A stretch of DNA of 26,796 nucleotides from MVRV01 sp964646755. GTDB taxonomy: Bacteria > Desulfobacterota > Syntrophia > Syntrophales > Smithellaceae. The notes beneath the pieces are model-generated. The model saw only the letters and a list, made by a program, of their open reading frames with translations. It was not told where the DNA came from and searched no databases. This document shows positions 6,430 through 13,750 of the stretch, one piece after another (within the stretch, counting starts at the first letter, position 1; each line of letters starts with the position of its first letter). The stretch lies in NCBI GenBank assembly GCA_964646755.1, contig CAZYIE010000043.1, positions 1 through 26,796 on the forward strand, read 5' to 3'. A program made the position numbers and the translations under genes.

Positions 6430-6569
6430 TATTACGACACAGTCTCGTATGCCGGGCGGCAATCTAAACAGAACAAGGGGTCTTGCCATCCTTCAGTGGT
6501 GGTTGCAACCCCCTGTTCAACAAGGAGAGATGGGATTGTTTTAGTCGATTCACTCCCTTGCAAAGAAAT
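6430..6569. repeat. Family A element, gene-less copy A4 (about 140 bp)
   Basis: The left end TATTACGACACAGTCTCGTA continues to GGCGGCAATCT (6456-6466). The right end GGATTGTTTTAGTCGATTC through CCCTTGCAAAGAAAT (6555-6569) matches 1175-1213. The interior contains a smaller hairpin-like pair (AGGGGT / ACCCCCT). Confidence 0.6.
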
Positions 6570-7089
6570 TGCGGCACAATATCCTTTCTCGAGGGCGATT
6601 GATGAGGGGTAATTTAATTATTCCCTTATCGTCTTTAACCCTCACCGGCATGCGCCGGTCTGCGAGTCTTCAGACTATTTTATGTGTCAATATTAACACG
6701 CTATCTATTTATGATCACATATGACGTGGTAAAATATTCCAATTGTCGATCTAAAGAGTAATACTCGCTTGTCATAACCGAACATCTTGCAGATTGAAAG
6801 TTCTCTATCCACCTCTGTCACTGCGACACAGTCTCTAGCGGGGGACACGGGGCAATTAAATGTAGGTTGGATAAAGCGAAGCGTGTCTTCCTTCAGCTTC
6901 CAGCGGATTGTTTATTTAAATCAATGAAATCCCATCATAATAATTTAAAAGGCGCTTCGTGAATAATTGTCAAAGTTCTTTTTGAAAAGTTCAATTATAT
7001 TAAGAGGATTAAGGTGGTCAGATTTCTTAAATATTTCTTGACATCAAAGAGATATTAAGGTACGTCCAGCACGTCGAAGAAGGCTACCG
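6570..7089. other. Gene-less region upstream of acs
   Basis: No gene is supported. It contains a heptamer or tail remnant (GGTCTGCGAGTCTTCAGACT, 6657-6676), a chimeric family A/B remnant (6809-6847) and a GTAGGTTGGATAAAGCGAAG fragment (6863-6882) resembling a dispersed repeat known from other proteobacteria. TTGACA at 7038-7043 could be a -35 box for acs, but no convincing -10 box follows at 16-18 bp. Confidence 0.5.
6809..6847. repeat. Chimeric family A/B repeat remnant
   Basis: Starts as a family B right end (CCACCTCTGTCACT), switches to the family A variant core (GCGACACAGTCTC), and ends as family B (AGCGGGGGACA). This suggests recombination between the two repeat types or nested insertion followed by decay. 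Confidence 0.5.
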
Positions 7090-7108
7090 GCGGTCAAATC
7101 ATGACCGC
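7090..7108. promoter_or_regulatory. 7-bp dyad in the acs leader
   Basis: GCGGTCA (7090-7096) and TGACCGC (7102-7108) are perfect inverted arms around AATCA, about 110 bases upstream of the acs start. It has the size and symmetry of a dimeric-regulator operator or a short leader hairpin. Confidence 0.35.
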
Positions 7109-7216
7109 TGTTCAGGGCAGTTCAAATAGCAGTCTTAAAATGTTTTTTGCAAAAATAAAAAAACGTTGTAGAAGCGTTTAAAGTCAGAAAATTTAAAATA
7201 GGGAGGTAGTATTAAT

Positions 7217-9187
7217 ATGGCCGATGCAAAGGTTCAATTAAAGGAAGTCTATCCGGTACCGGAAAAGATCAAGCAGACCGCTTGGATAAGCGGCAGGGCA
7301 GCTTACGATGAGCTGTGGAAAAAATCTGTGGAAAAACCGGAAACGTTTTGGGCGGAAGTTGGAGAACAGCAAGTCGAATGGTTCAAAAAATGGGACAAAG
7401 TTATGGATTACAACTTTGACATTAAAAAAGGTCCCATTGCTGTAAAATTTTATGAGGGCGGCAAGCTCAATGTTTCTTACAACTGCCTGGACAAACATCT
7501 GAAAACACGCGGCGACAAGGTTGCTATTCAATGGGAAGGCAATGAGCCCGGCGAAGAAAAGGCATTTACCTATAAGATGCTGCATGCTGAAGTATGTAAA
7601 TTCGCCAATGTTCTGAAAGCAAACGGTATCAAGAAGGGCGACCGTGTAGTTCTTTATATGCCGATGGTTCCGGAGCTGGCAATAGCGATGCTGGCCTGTT
7701 CGCGCATTGGCGCCATTCATGGAATCGTGTTTGGCGGTTTCAGTGCCGACGCTTTAAGAGACAGAGTTGTTAATTGTGACGCGAAATTACTGGTTGTCTG
7801 CGATGGCACTTTCCGTGGTGCTAAAGCAGTCCCCCAAAAAACAATAGCTGACGATGCATTAAAAACTTGCCCGTCTATTAAAACCGTAATCGTTGTCAAC
7901 AGAGTAGGCGACAAGATTAAGTGTGAAATGACTGCCGGCCGCGATAAATGGTGGCATGAAGAAATGGCGAAAGTTGACGCCAAGTGCGAACCCGAGTGGA
8001 TGGATGCCGAAGATCCCCTCTTTATCCTCTATACATCAGGCTCTACCGGACAACCCAAGGGCGTTATGCATACTACCGGTGGCTATTTAGTCTATGCCTC
8101 CTACACCCACAAAATCGTTTTTGATTATCATGAAAACGATATCTACTGGTGCACCGCCGACATCGGCTGGGTTACCGGTCACAGCTATATTGTTTACGGA
8201 CCTTTGTGCAACGGTGCCACATCCGTTATGTTTGAAGGCGTTCCCAATTATCCGACCTACAGCCGTTTCTGGCAGGTAGTCGAAAAATACAAGGTCAACA
8301 TTTTCTACACCGCTCCCACAGCCATCCGCGCTATTGCTAAAGAAGGTGACGATTTTGTGAAGAAAGCCAATATTTCCAGTCTGCGTATTCTGGGAACAGT
8401 CGGCGAGCCGATCAACCCCGAAGCCTGGAATTGGTATTATAATGTTATCGGCCGCGGCGAATGTCCCATCGTTGATACCTGGTGGCAGACTGAAACAGGC
8501 GGAATCCTGATTACTCCGTTGCCCGGTGCAATTGACATTAAACCCGGTATGGCGACTCTGCCTTTCTTCGGCGTACAGCCGGTGCTGGTGGATGATGAAG
8601 GAAAAGAATTCACCGATACAGTAGCCAGCGGCGCTTTGTGCATCAAAGTACCATGGCCCGGTATCATGAGAGGTGTCTATGGCGATCCCAAGAGATTCCA
8701 GGAAACCTATTTTGAACAGTTCCCCGGCTACTATGTAACCGGTGACGGCTGCCGCCGCGATAAAGACGGCTACTATCAGATTACCGGCCGTATTGATGAT
8801 GTTATCAATGTTTCCGGTCACCGCATGGGAACGGCCGAAGTCGAAAGCGCACTTGTTGCTCACGCAGCAGTTGCCGAAGCAGCAGTCGTCGGTATGCCGC
8901 ATGATATTAAGGGCCAGGGCATTTACGCTTTCGTAACTCTGAAGACCGGCATTGCCAAGTCCGATGATTTGAAGAAGGAACTTATCGCTCATGTCCGCAC
9001 GTTGATCGGACCTATTGCTACACCCGATAAGATTCAGTGGGCGGATGGTCTGCCTAAAACACGCAGTGGCAAAATCATGAGAAGAATTCTCAAGAAAGTT
9101 GCCGCCAATCTGCTGGGTGAGTTGGGTGATACCAGCACGCTGGCTGATCCGTCGGTTGTTGATGATATCGTCAAAAACAGGGTATAA
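7217..9187 (+). CDS. acs: Acetyl-CoA synthetase, AMP-forming
   Basis: A 656-residue cytoplasmic ANL-superfamily enzyme interconverting acetate + ATP + CoA and acetyl-CoA + AMP + PPi; the length matches Acs exactly. Visible: P-loop-like YTSGSTGQPKGVMHTTGG (from Tyr272), DTWWQTETGG, the hinge region GYYVTGDGCRRDKDGYYQIT with GRIDDVINVSGHRMGTAEVE, and C-terminal PKTRSGKIMRR whose Lys619 is the residue acetylated in other Acs proteins. The start ATG 7217 has AGGGAGG 10 nt upstream. A strong terminator follows at 9195-9231. It is followed by etfBA and a membrane FeS oxidoreductase. In Syntrophus aciditrophicus an Acs is known to run toward acetate and ATP, and I infer the same is possible here. 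Confidence 0.97.
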   Translation: MADAKVQLKEVYPVPEKIKQTAWISGRAAYDELWKKSVEKPETFWAEVGEQQVEWFKKWDKVMDYNFDIKKGPIAVKFYEGGKLNVSYNCLDKHLKTRGDKVAIQWEGNEPGEEKAFTYKMLHAEVCKFANVLKANGIKKGDRVVLYMPMVPELAIAMLACSRIGAIHGIVFGGFSADALRDRVVNCDAKLLVVCDGTFRGAKAVPQKTIADDALKTCPSIKTVIVVNRVGDKIKCEMTAGRDKWWHEEMAKVDAKCEPEWMDAEDPLFILYTSGSTGQPKGVMHTTGGYLVYASYTHKIVFDYHENDIYWCTADIGWVTGHSYIVYGPLCNGATSVMFEGVPNYPTYSRFWQVVEKYKVNIFYTAPTAIRAIAKEGDDFVKKANISSLRILGTVGEPINPEAWNWYYNVIGRGECPIVDTWWQTETGGILITPLPGAIDIKPGMATLPFFGVQPVLVDDEGKEFTDTVASGALCIKVPWPGIMRGVYGDPKRFQETYFEQFPGYYVTGDGCRRDKDGYYQITGRIDDVINVSGHRMGTAEVESALVAHAAVAEAAVVGMPHDIKGQGIYAFVTLKTGIAKSDDLKKELIAHVRTLIGPIATPDKIQWADGLPKTRSGKIMRRILKKVAANLLGELGDTSTLADPSVVDDIVKNRV

Positions 9188-9194
9188 ATTGTCG

Positions 9195-9231
9195 GCTTGA
9201 TCCCTCTGAATCCAGAGGGATCAAGCTTTTT
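9195..9231 (+). terminator. Rho-independent terminator after acs
   Basis: A perfect 13-bp stem GCTTGATCCCTCT (9195-9207) / AGAGGGATCAAGC (9214-9226), six-base loop, then five T. It begins seven bases after the acs stop codon and separates acs from the etf genes. Confidence 0.95.
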
Positions 9232-9283
9232 CAATCAGTCGGCAATTCGGAAAATTAGACAATAACCTTTATAAGACAAAAAA

Positions 9284-9322
9284 GGCGCCAGGCAACAAAC
9301 TAACAGATAGCCTGAATGCGCC
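9284..9322 (+). other. Imperfect hairpin in the etfB leader
   Basis: GGCGC (9284-9288) pairs with GCGCC (9318-9322) and AGGC (9290-9293) with GCCT (9309-9312). It lies about 10 bases before the etfB Shine-Dalgarno. It is a possible leader structure, weakly supported. Confidence 0.3.
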
Positions 9323-9347
9323 AAGATTAATAAGGAGGTTTGAGACT

Positions 9348-10118
9348 GTGAACATTATTGCATGCGTAAAACAGGTCCCGGATACTGAAGCCCAGATCAA
9401 GGTAAAAGCGGATGGGGCAGGTATTGAAGAAGGCCAGATCAAATGGGTTATGAATCCCTATGATGAGTACGGTGTGGAAGAAGCGCTAAGGCTCAAAGAA
9501 AAGAATGGCGGTGATGTAACGATAGTATCTGTGGGTCCGGCAAGGGCGATGGAAACAATTCGCACGGCTCTGGCTATGGGCGCTGATAAAGGTGTCCATG
9601 TGTGTGATCCCGCTTTCGACACCGCTGATGCTTATGTTACCGCAGCAGCGCTGGCGGCGGTAATTAAAGGTATGCCCTGCGACATTATTTTTTGCGGTCA
9701 GCGGGCTATTGATGATGATTCCGGACAAGTTGGCGCGATCTTAGCTGAACTTATGGGAATCCCCCAATTAACGCTTGTTACGAAGCTGGAATATGCCGGT
9801 GCTACGGTCAAGGCGACGAGGCCCATTGAAGGAGCCCAGCTTTTAATCGAAACCAGCCTGCCCTGCGTAGTAACTGCGCAGAAGGGACTTAATGAACCCC
9901 GCTATGCATCTCTTCCCGGCATTATGAAGGCGAAGAAAAAGCCGGTTGATGTGAAAAACGCTGCGGCACTGGGCGTTGCAGTTGAAGCTAAGGCCAAAGT
10001 CGCCAAAACCATTCCTCCTCCGGCCAGACCTCCCGGAAAAGTAATCTGCGGAGACGATCCGGCACAGAAGGCGGTGGAAGTAGCCCGGTTACTGAGGGAA
10101 GAGGCAAAAGTCATCTAA
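9348..10118 (+). CDS. etfB: Electron transfer flavoprotein subunit beta
   Basis: A 256-residue EtfB starting at GTG 9348 with AAGGAGG 8-9 nt upstream. The N-terminus MNIIACVKQVPDTEAQIKV, the central CGQRAIDDDSGQVGAILAEL and the family signature near LPCVVTAQKGLNEPRYASLP with GIMKAKKKP are all present, and length is normal. With EtfA it forms the soluble heterodimer that takes electrons from acyl-CoA dehydrogenases. EtfA follows after an unusual 150-base structured spacer. Whether this Etf belongs to a bifurcating group cannot be decided by eye. The membrane partner downstream suggests transfer to quinone. Confidence 0.96.
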   Translation: MNIIACVKQVPDTEAQIKVKADGAGIEEGQIKWVMNPYDEYGVEEALRLKEKNGGDVTIVSVGPARAMETIRTALAMGADKGVHVCDPAFDTADAYVTAAALAAVIKGMPCDIIFCGQRAIDDDSGQVGAILAELMGIPQLTLVTKLEYAGATVKATRPIEGAQLLIETSLPCVVTAQKGLNEPRYASLPGIMKAKKKPVDVKNAAALGVAVEAKAKVAKTIPPPARPPGKVICGDDPAQKAVEVARLLREEAKVI

Positions 10119-10242
10119 TGCCTATGCGCTTTCGTCGGGTAACTTTGTTGGCATCATCGTCGGCTTCTTCAACGTATTATGAATACGTCTCAGGCGCCGA
10201 CTCCTAGCCGCCTCGTTACCCTTAGAAATCGATGAGGCATTA
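10116..10242 (+). other. Nested multi-stem palindromic spacer between etfB and etfA
   Basis: Four concentric inverted pairs: TAATGCCT (10116-10123)/AGGCATTA (10235-10242); GGGTAAC (10137-10143)/GTTACCC (10215-10221); GTCGGC (10159-10164)/GCCGAC (10196-10201); ACGTATT (10172-10178)/AATACGT (10182-10188) with ATG loop. TTTC (10130-10133)/GAAA (10225-10228) adds a fifth short pair. All arms are perfect and ordered, so the spacer can fold as one long interrupted hairpin. It may be a processing or attenuation structure, or a small palindromic repeat insertion; no T-run follows. Confidence 0.55.
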
Positions 10243-10268
10243 TCTTAATGAAAGCGGAGGATTGAAAA

Positions 10269-11246
10269 ATGGCACAAGGAGTTTGGATAGTTGCAGAACA
10301 AAGAGATGGCGCTTTGCGTAAAATCAGCTTTGAGCTGGCCTCTACGGCACGCAAACTGGCCGACCAGTTGGGAACTGAGGTCGGTGCTATTCTGCTTGGT
10401 TCAGGTATTGAAGGATTAGCCGCGCAATTGGGAAAATACGGCGTGGATAAAGTATATATTGGAGACAGTCCGGTTTTGGAGCCTTATATTACGGAAGCCC
10501 ATGCTGAGGCTGCGGCAAAAATTATTAAAGAAAAAGATCCGGCAATTCTGCTTCTGGGCGCTTCCGTTCAGGGTAAAGACCTTGCAGGCCGGTTGGCCGG
10601 AAAGCTGGCAACAGGGCTGGCGACGGATTGCGTGGATGTGAAAATTGCTGACGGTAAGCTATTGGCGGTAAGACCGATGTATGCCGGCAAGTGTTTTGGT
10701 GAAATCGTTACCAATACTAATCCCCAAATGGCTTCTTTGCGTCCCAATGTTTTCCCCGTAGTGGAAACCGCCAAAGCGGCAGAGGGTATAAAATTTGATC
10801 CCGCCGTGGACGCAGCTCAAATCAAAAGCAAGGTTCTGGAAGTACAGAAAGATACCAGCGGTAAAGTGGATTTAACCGAATCCAATGTTATCGTTTCCGG
10901 CGGTCGCGGCATGAAAGGACCGGAAGGCTACTCGATTCTGGAAGAACTTGCCGATACACTGGGTGGTTGTGTAGGCGCTTCGCGTGCGGCTGTCGATGCC
11001 GGCTGGCGTCCGCAAAAAGATCAGGTGGGACAAACCGGTAAAGTTGTTTCTCCCAATTTGTACATTGCTTGTGGTATTTCAGGAGCAATTCAGCATTTAG
11101 CGGGAATGAGTTCATCCAAATACATCGTGGCAATTAACAAGGATGCGGAAGCACCGATCTTTGCGAAGGCTGATTATGGAGTTGTGGATGACCTCTTCAA
11201 GGTAGTCCCTGAATTAACAAGCGCCTGCAAAAAACTGCTGGCATAA
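10269..11246 (+). CDS. etfA: Electron transfer flavoprotein subunit alpha
   Basis: A 325-residue EtfA; start ATG 10269 with GCGGAGG 8 nt upstream. The N-terminal domain (VWIVAEQRDGALRKISFEL; LLLGASVQGKDLAGRLAGKL) is followed by the C-terminal FAD domain: VSGGRGMKGPEGYSILEELA, then GASRAAVDAGWRPQKDQVGQ, and the signature LYIACGISGAIQHLAGM ending in INKDAEAPIFAKADYGVVDD. It is complete and has normal length. It lacks the extra N-terminal ferredoxin domain seen in some clostridial EtfA proteins. It pairs with EtfB to shuttle electrons between acyl-CoA dehydrogenase and the downstream membrane FeS oxidoreductase. Confidence 0.97.
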   Translation: MAQGVWIVAEQRDGALRKISFELASTARKLADQLGTEVGAILLGSGIEGLAAQLGKYGVDKVYIGDSPVLEPYITEAHAEAAAKIIKEKDPAILLLGASVQGKDLAGRLAGKLATGLATDCVDVKIADGKLLAVRPMYAGKCFGEIVTNTNPQMASLRPNVFPVVETAKAAEGIKFDPAVDAAQIKSKVLEVQKDTSGKVDLTESNVIVSGGRGMKGPEGYSILEELADTLGGCVGASRAAVDAGWRPQKDQVGQTGKVVSPNLYIACGISGAIQHLAGMSSSKYIVAINKDAEAPIFAKADYGVVDDLFKVVPELTSACKKLLA

Positions 11247-11251
11247 GAAAA

Positions 11252-11365
11252 AGGCTGAAGGCTGAAGGTGTTTCGGCTGAAGGATATAAAGATAAAGGCT
11301 GTGGGCTGAAGGCTGAGGGATTTCTGTTTTCCTTCAGTCTTCAGTCTAATAACCTTCAGCCGAAA
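11252..11365 (+). repeat. GGCTGAA heptamer repeats forming a long hairpin
   Basis: Direct imperfect heptamers (AAGGCTGAAGGCTGAAGG at 11251-11268, GGGCTGAAGGCTGAGGG at 11303-11319) are followed by inverted copies (CCTTCAGTCTTCAGTC at 11331-11346). An outer perfect 13-bp pair, TTTCGGCTGAAGG (11271-11283) with CCTTCAGCCGAAA (11353-11365), closes the structure. It ends five bases before the GGAGG of the next gene, so it could influence expression of the Etf partner. Confidence 0.65.
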
Positions 11366-11378
11366 TTTTGGAGGATCA

Positions 11379-13547
11379 ATGCAACATAATATAAGCCCCA
11401 TAGGAATCGGAAATGAAGGTCGTCAAGTTTTCTGGAACGCGGAAAGCTTTGAACCGATGCTCTTTCTTTTAACTGCCGTGGCAATGGCAATATTAGCTTA
11501 CGGTATTTACCGCCGCTGGAAGCTGTGGAAAGCGATAGGCAAGGAAGAAATCCGCTGGGATCAGCTTCCCCTGAGACTGAAATCTCTTTTTGTCAACGGG
11601 TTCCTGCAAATCAAAACTTGGAGAGAAGTATATCCCGGCATTATGCACGGCTTAATCTTCTTTGGTTTCTTTGTTTTAATTTTCGGAGCCGCTTTCGATG
11701 CCGGCGAATTCCACATCACCGAACCATTGTTTAGCTGGGCCTTTCTTCGCGGATCATTTTACCTATGGTTTTCCTTCATGATGGATCTGTTCGGCCTGTT
11801 TGTTCTCATCGGAGTATTCATGGCAATGTTTCGCCGGTACCTAATTAAGCCGGAACGCTTCTCTTATAAAGGGACTTCAGACAATACCGCCGATGACGCT
11901 ATCGCTCTTTTACTGATCGCCGGTATCGTCATCACCGGATTTATCATTGAAGCTCTGCGTATTCACGTCACAAAGGATGCTGCAACAGGCTTTGCGCTCT
12001 GGGAAACATGGTCATTTGTCGGCTGGACTCTCTCCTATGCCTTTACCGGTATGGATTTTGAGACCGCGAAAACTTTACACAAGATCAGCTGGTGGACACA
12101 TACAGTCATCGCTCTTGGTTTTATCGCTTACATTCCCTATTCGCGACTTTTGCATATAATCACTGTGCCGGCTAATCATTTCCTGATGTCTTTAAAACCG
12201 GCAGGATCACTGGAACCGATTCGTGATTTTGAAAATGCAGAATCCTTCGGTGTGGGAAAACTGGAAGATTTTACCTGGAAACAAATCTTTGATGCTGATG
12301 CCTGCACGCGTTGCGGCCGCTGTCAGGACGGCTGTCCGGCTTATCTTTCCGGCAAGCCCCTTTCACCCAAGAAGATGGTTCAGGATATCAAAACATTCTG
12401 GCTGGAAAAAGCTCCGGCTGCGATTAAGGCCCAAGCTGCTGCTCTCGCTGCCCAAAGCGCGGAAGGCGCAGCTCCGGCAACTGAAGTTGAAGGAGCGGCA
12501 CCGGAAAAGGCGCTTGTAGGCGAAGTGATCGACGGTCATGAATTGTGGGCCTGCACCAATTGTATGTATTGTATGGAACACTGCTCGGCGTCAATCGAAC
12601 ATGTGCCCAAAATTATCAACATGAGACAATATAAAGTGCTCACGGAGGCGGATTTCGCGCCGGAATTGCAATTAACCTGCCGGAATATGGAAAACAACTC
12701 TAATCCCTGGGGCATTGGTGCACACCTGCGCGCTGACTGGGCCAAGGAATTAGGCATCAAAACTCTGGCGGAAAACCCGGATGTGGAATACCTGTTTTAT
12801 GTCGGCTGCTCCGGTTCATTTGATGACCGGGGTAAGAAAGTTTCCATCGCCTTTGCCAAGATTTTGCAGGCTGCCGGCGTAAGTTTTGGTATCCTGGGTA
12901 ACGAGGAAGGCTGTTGCGGCGATTCGGCCATGCGCAGCGGCAATGAATATCTTTTCCAGTCACTGGCTCAGGCTAATATTGCGGTAATGAATGGCTACGG
13001 AGTCAAGAAGATTATTGCAATCTGTCCGCACGGCTATAATGCCTTGAAGAAGGATTACCCTAATTTCGAAGGTGTTTACGAGGTATATCATCATACGGAA
13101 ATTATCGCCGATTTACTGGCGACGGGAAAGATTAAATTGACGAATTCCGTAAGTGGCGTTTTCACTTACCATGATTCCTGCTTCCTCGGACGTTACAATG
13201 AAATCTACCAGCAACCACGGCAGATTTTGTCGGCTGTTCCCGGTATGAATCTTGTAGAAATGGATCGCAATTTAAGCAAGAGCTTCTGTTGTGGCGCCGG
13301 TGGCGCCCGTATGTGGATGGAAGAAGATATCGGCGACAGAATTAATAATATGAGAACAAAGCAGGCGATGGAAGTCAACGCGGACACAGTTGCCGTGGCC
13401 TGTCCTTTCTGCCTGACCATGATTTCCGACGGCATCAAGGATAATCAGATGACGGAAAAAATGGTTTCTCTGGATGTTGCAGAAATTGTTGTCAAAGCAA
13501 TGGGCTTGGAAGAAACGAAAGCTGCGGTAGATGCTTGTGCAATCTGA
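11379..13547 (+). CDS. Membrane-bound FeS oxidoreductase (Etf:quinone oxidoreductase-like, DUF224/CCG type)
   Basis: 722 residues. The N-terminal half is a NarI/HdrE-like membrane domain with about six hydrophobic helices (24-44, 87-106, 126-150, 172-193, 206-220, 237-258), including a His in IMHGLIFFGFF and in THTVIALGFIAY that may ligate haem. Then two [4Fe-4S] motifs: C309-x2-C312-x2-C315-x3-C319-P and C392-x2-C395-x2-C398-x3-C402, separated by an Ala-rich linker (APAAIKAQAAALAAQ...). Two CCG cysteine domains follow (C512-C513 in EEGCCGD; C637-C638 in FCCGAGG), as in HdrD/GlpC. The start ATG 11379 has GGAGG. Proteins of this architecture next to etfAB are proposed to pass Etf electrons to menaquinone in syntrophic beta-oxidisers. 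A terminator follows the gene. Confidence 0.92.
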   Translation: MQHNISPIGIGNEGRQVFWNAESFEPMLFLLTAVAMAILAYGIYRRWKLWKAIGKEEIRWDQLPLRLKSLFVNGFLQIKTWREVYPGIMHGLIFFGFFVLIFGAAFDAGEFHITEPLFSWAFLRGSFYLWFSFMMDLFGLFVLIGVFMAMFRRYLIKPERFSYKGTSDNTADDAIALLLIAGIVITGFIIEALRIHVTKDAATGFALWETWSFVGWTLSYAFTGMDFETAKTLHKISWWTHTVIALGFIAYIPYSRLLHIITVPANHFLMSLKPAGSLEPIRDFENAESFGVGKLEDFTWKQIFDADACTRCGRCQDGCPAYLSGKPLSPKKMVQDIKTFWLEKAPAAIKAQAAALAAQSAEGAAPATEVEGAAPEKALVGEVIDGHELWACTNCMYCMEHCSASIEHVPKIINMRQYKVLTEADFAPELQLTCRNMENNSNPWGIGAHLRADWAKELGIKTLAENPDVEYLFYVGCSGSFDDRGKKVSIAFAKILQAAGVSFGILGNEEGCCGDSAMRSGNEYLFQSLAQANIAVMNGYGVKKIIAICPHGYNALKKDYPNFEGVYEVYHHTEIIADLLATGKIKLTNSVSGVFTYHDSCFLGRYNEIYQQPRQILSAVPGMNLVEMDRNLSKSFCCGAGGARMWMEEDIGDRINNMRTKQAMEVNADTVAVACPFCLTMISDGIKDNQMTEKMVSLDVAEIVVKAMGLEETKAAVDACAI

Positions 13548-13580
13548 TCAATTCATCTCTGTAGAGAATTTGACTTAAAC

Positions 13581-13616
13581 AAAAAGCCCGATCTGCTCGC
13601 AGAAAGGGCTTTTTTT
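13581..13616 (+). terminator. Rho-independent terminator after the FeS oxidoreductase
   Basis: AAAAGCCC (13582-13589) and GGGCTTTT (13606-13613), 16-base loop, continuing T-run to 13616. It closes the etfB-etfA-FeS oxidoreductase unit. Confidence 0.88.
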
Positions 13617-13750
13617 GTAGCAAAATGTATAGATTTGGTTTAATGTCATTGCATAAGGAGGCGAGAAAACATATTCAACAATTAATGGTAATGGGCTTAT
13701 GAGAGCTGCATTCAAAATCCTTTAACTTAAAAACGGGGGAGGGAGAAATT

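Noticed and set aside
900..6860. CRISPR array
   Set aside because: The repeats are irregularly spaced, inverted as well as direct, and lack uniform spacers or cas genes.
7038..7066. Sigma-70 promoter for acs
   Set aside because: TTGACA is perfect, but no acceptable -10 hexamer occurs 16-18 bases downstream, so it was noted only as part of the region and not annotated as a promoter.
8087..8992. 301-residue open frame antisense to acs
   Set aside because: Entirely inside a confidently identified gene; a shadow of its codon bias, no domain or SD.
13655..13702. Possible small leader ORF (AAGGAGG followed by ATG at 13685)
   Set aside because: The spacing between SD and ATG is far too long and the frame ends after five codons.
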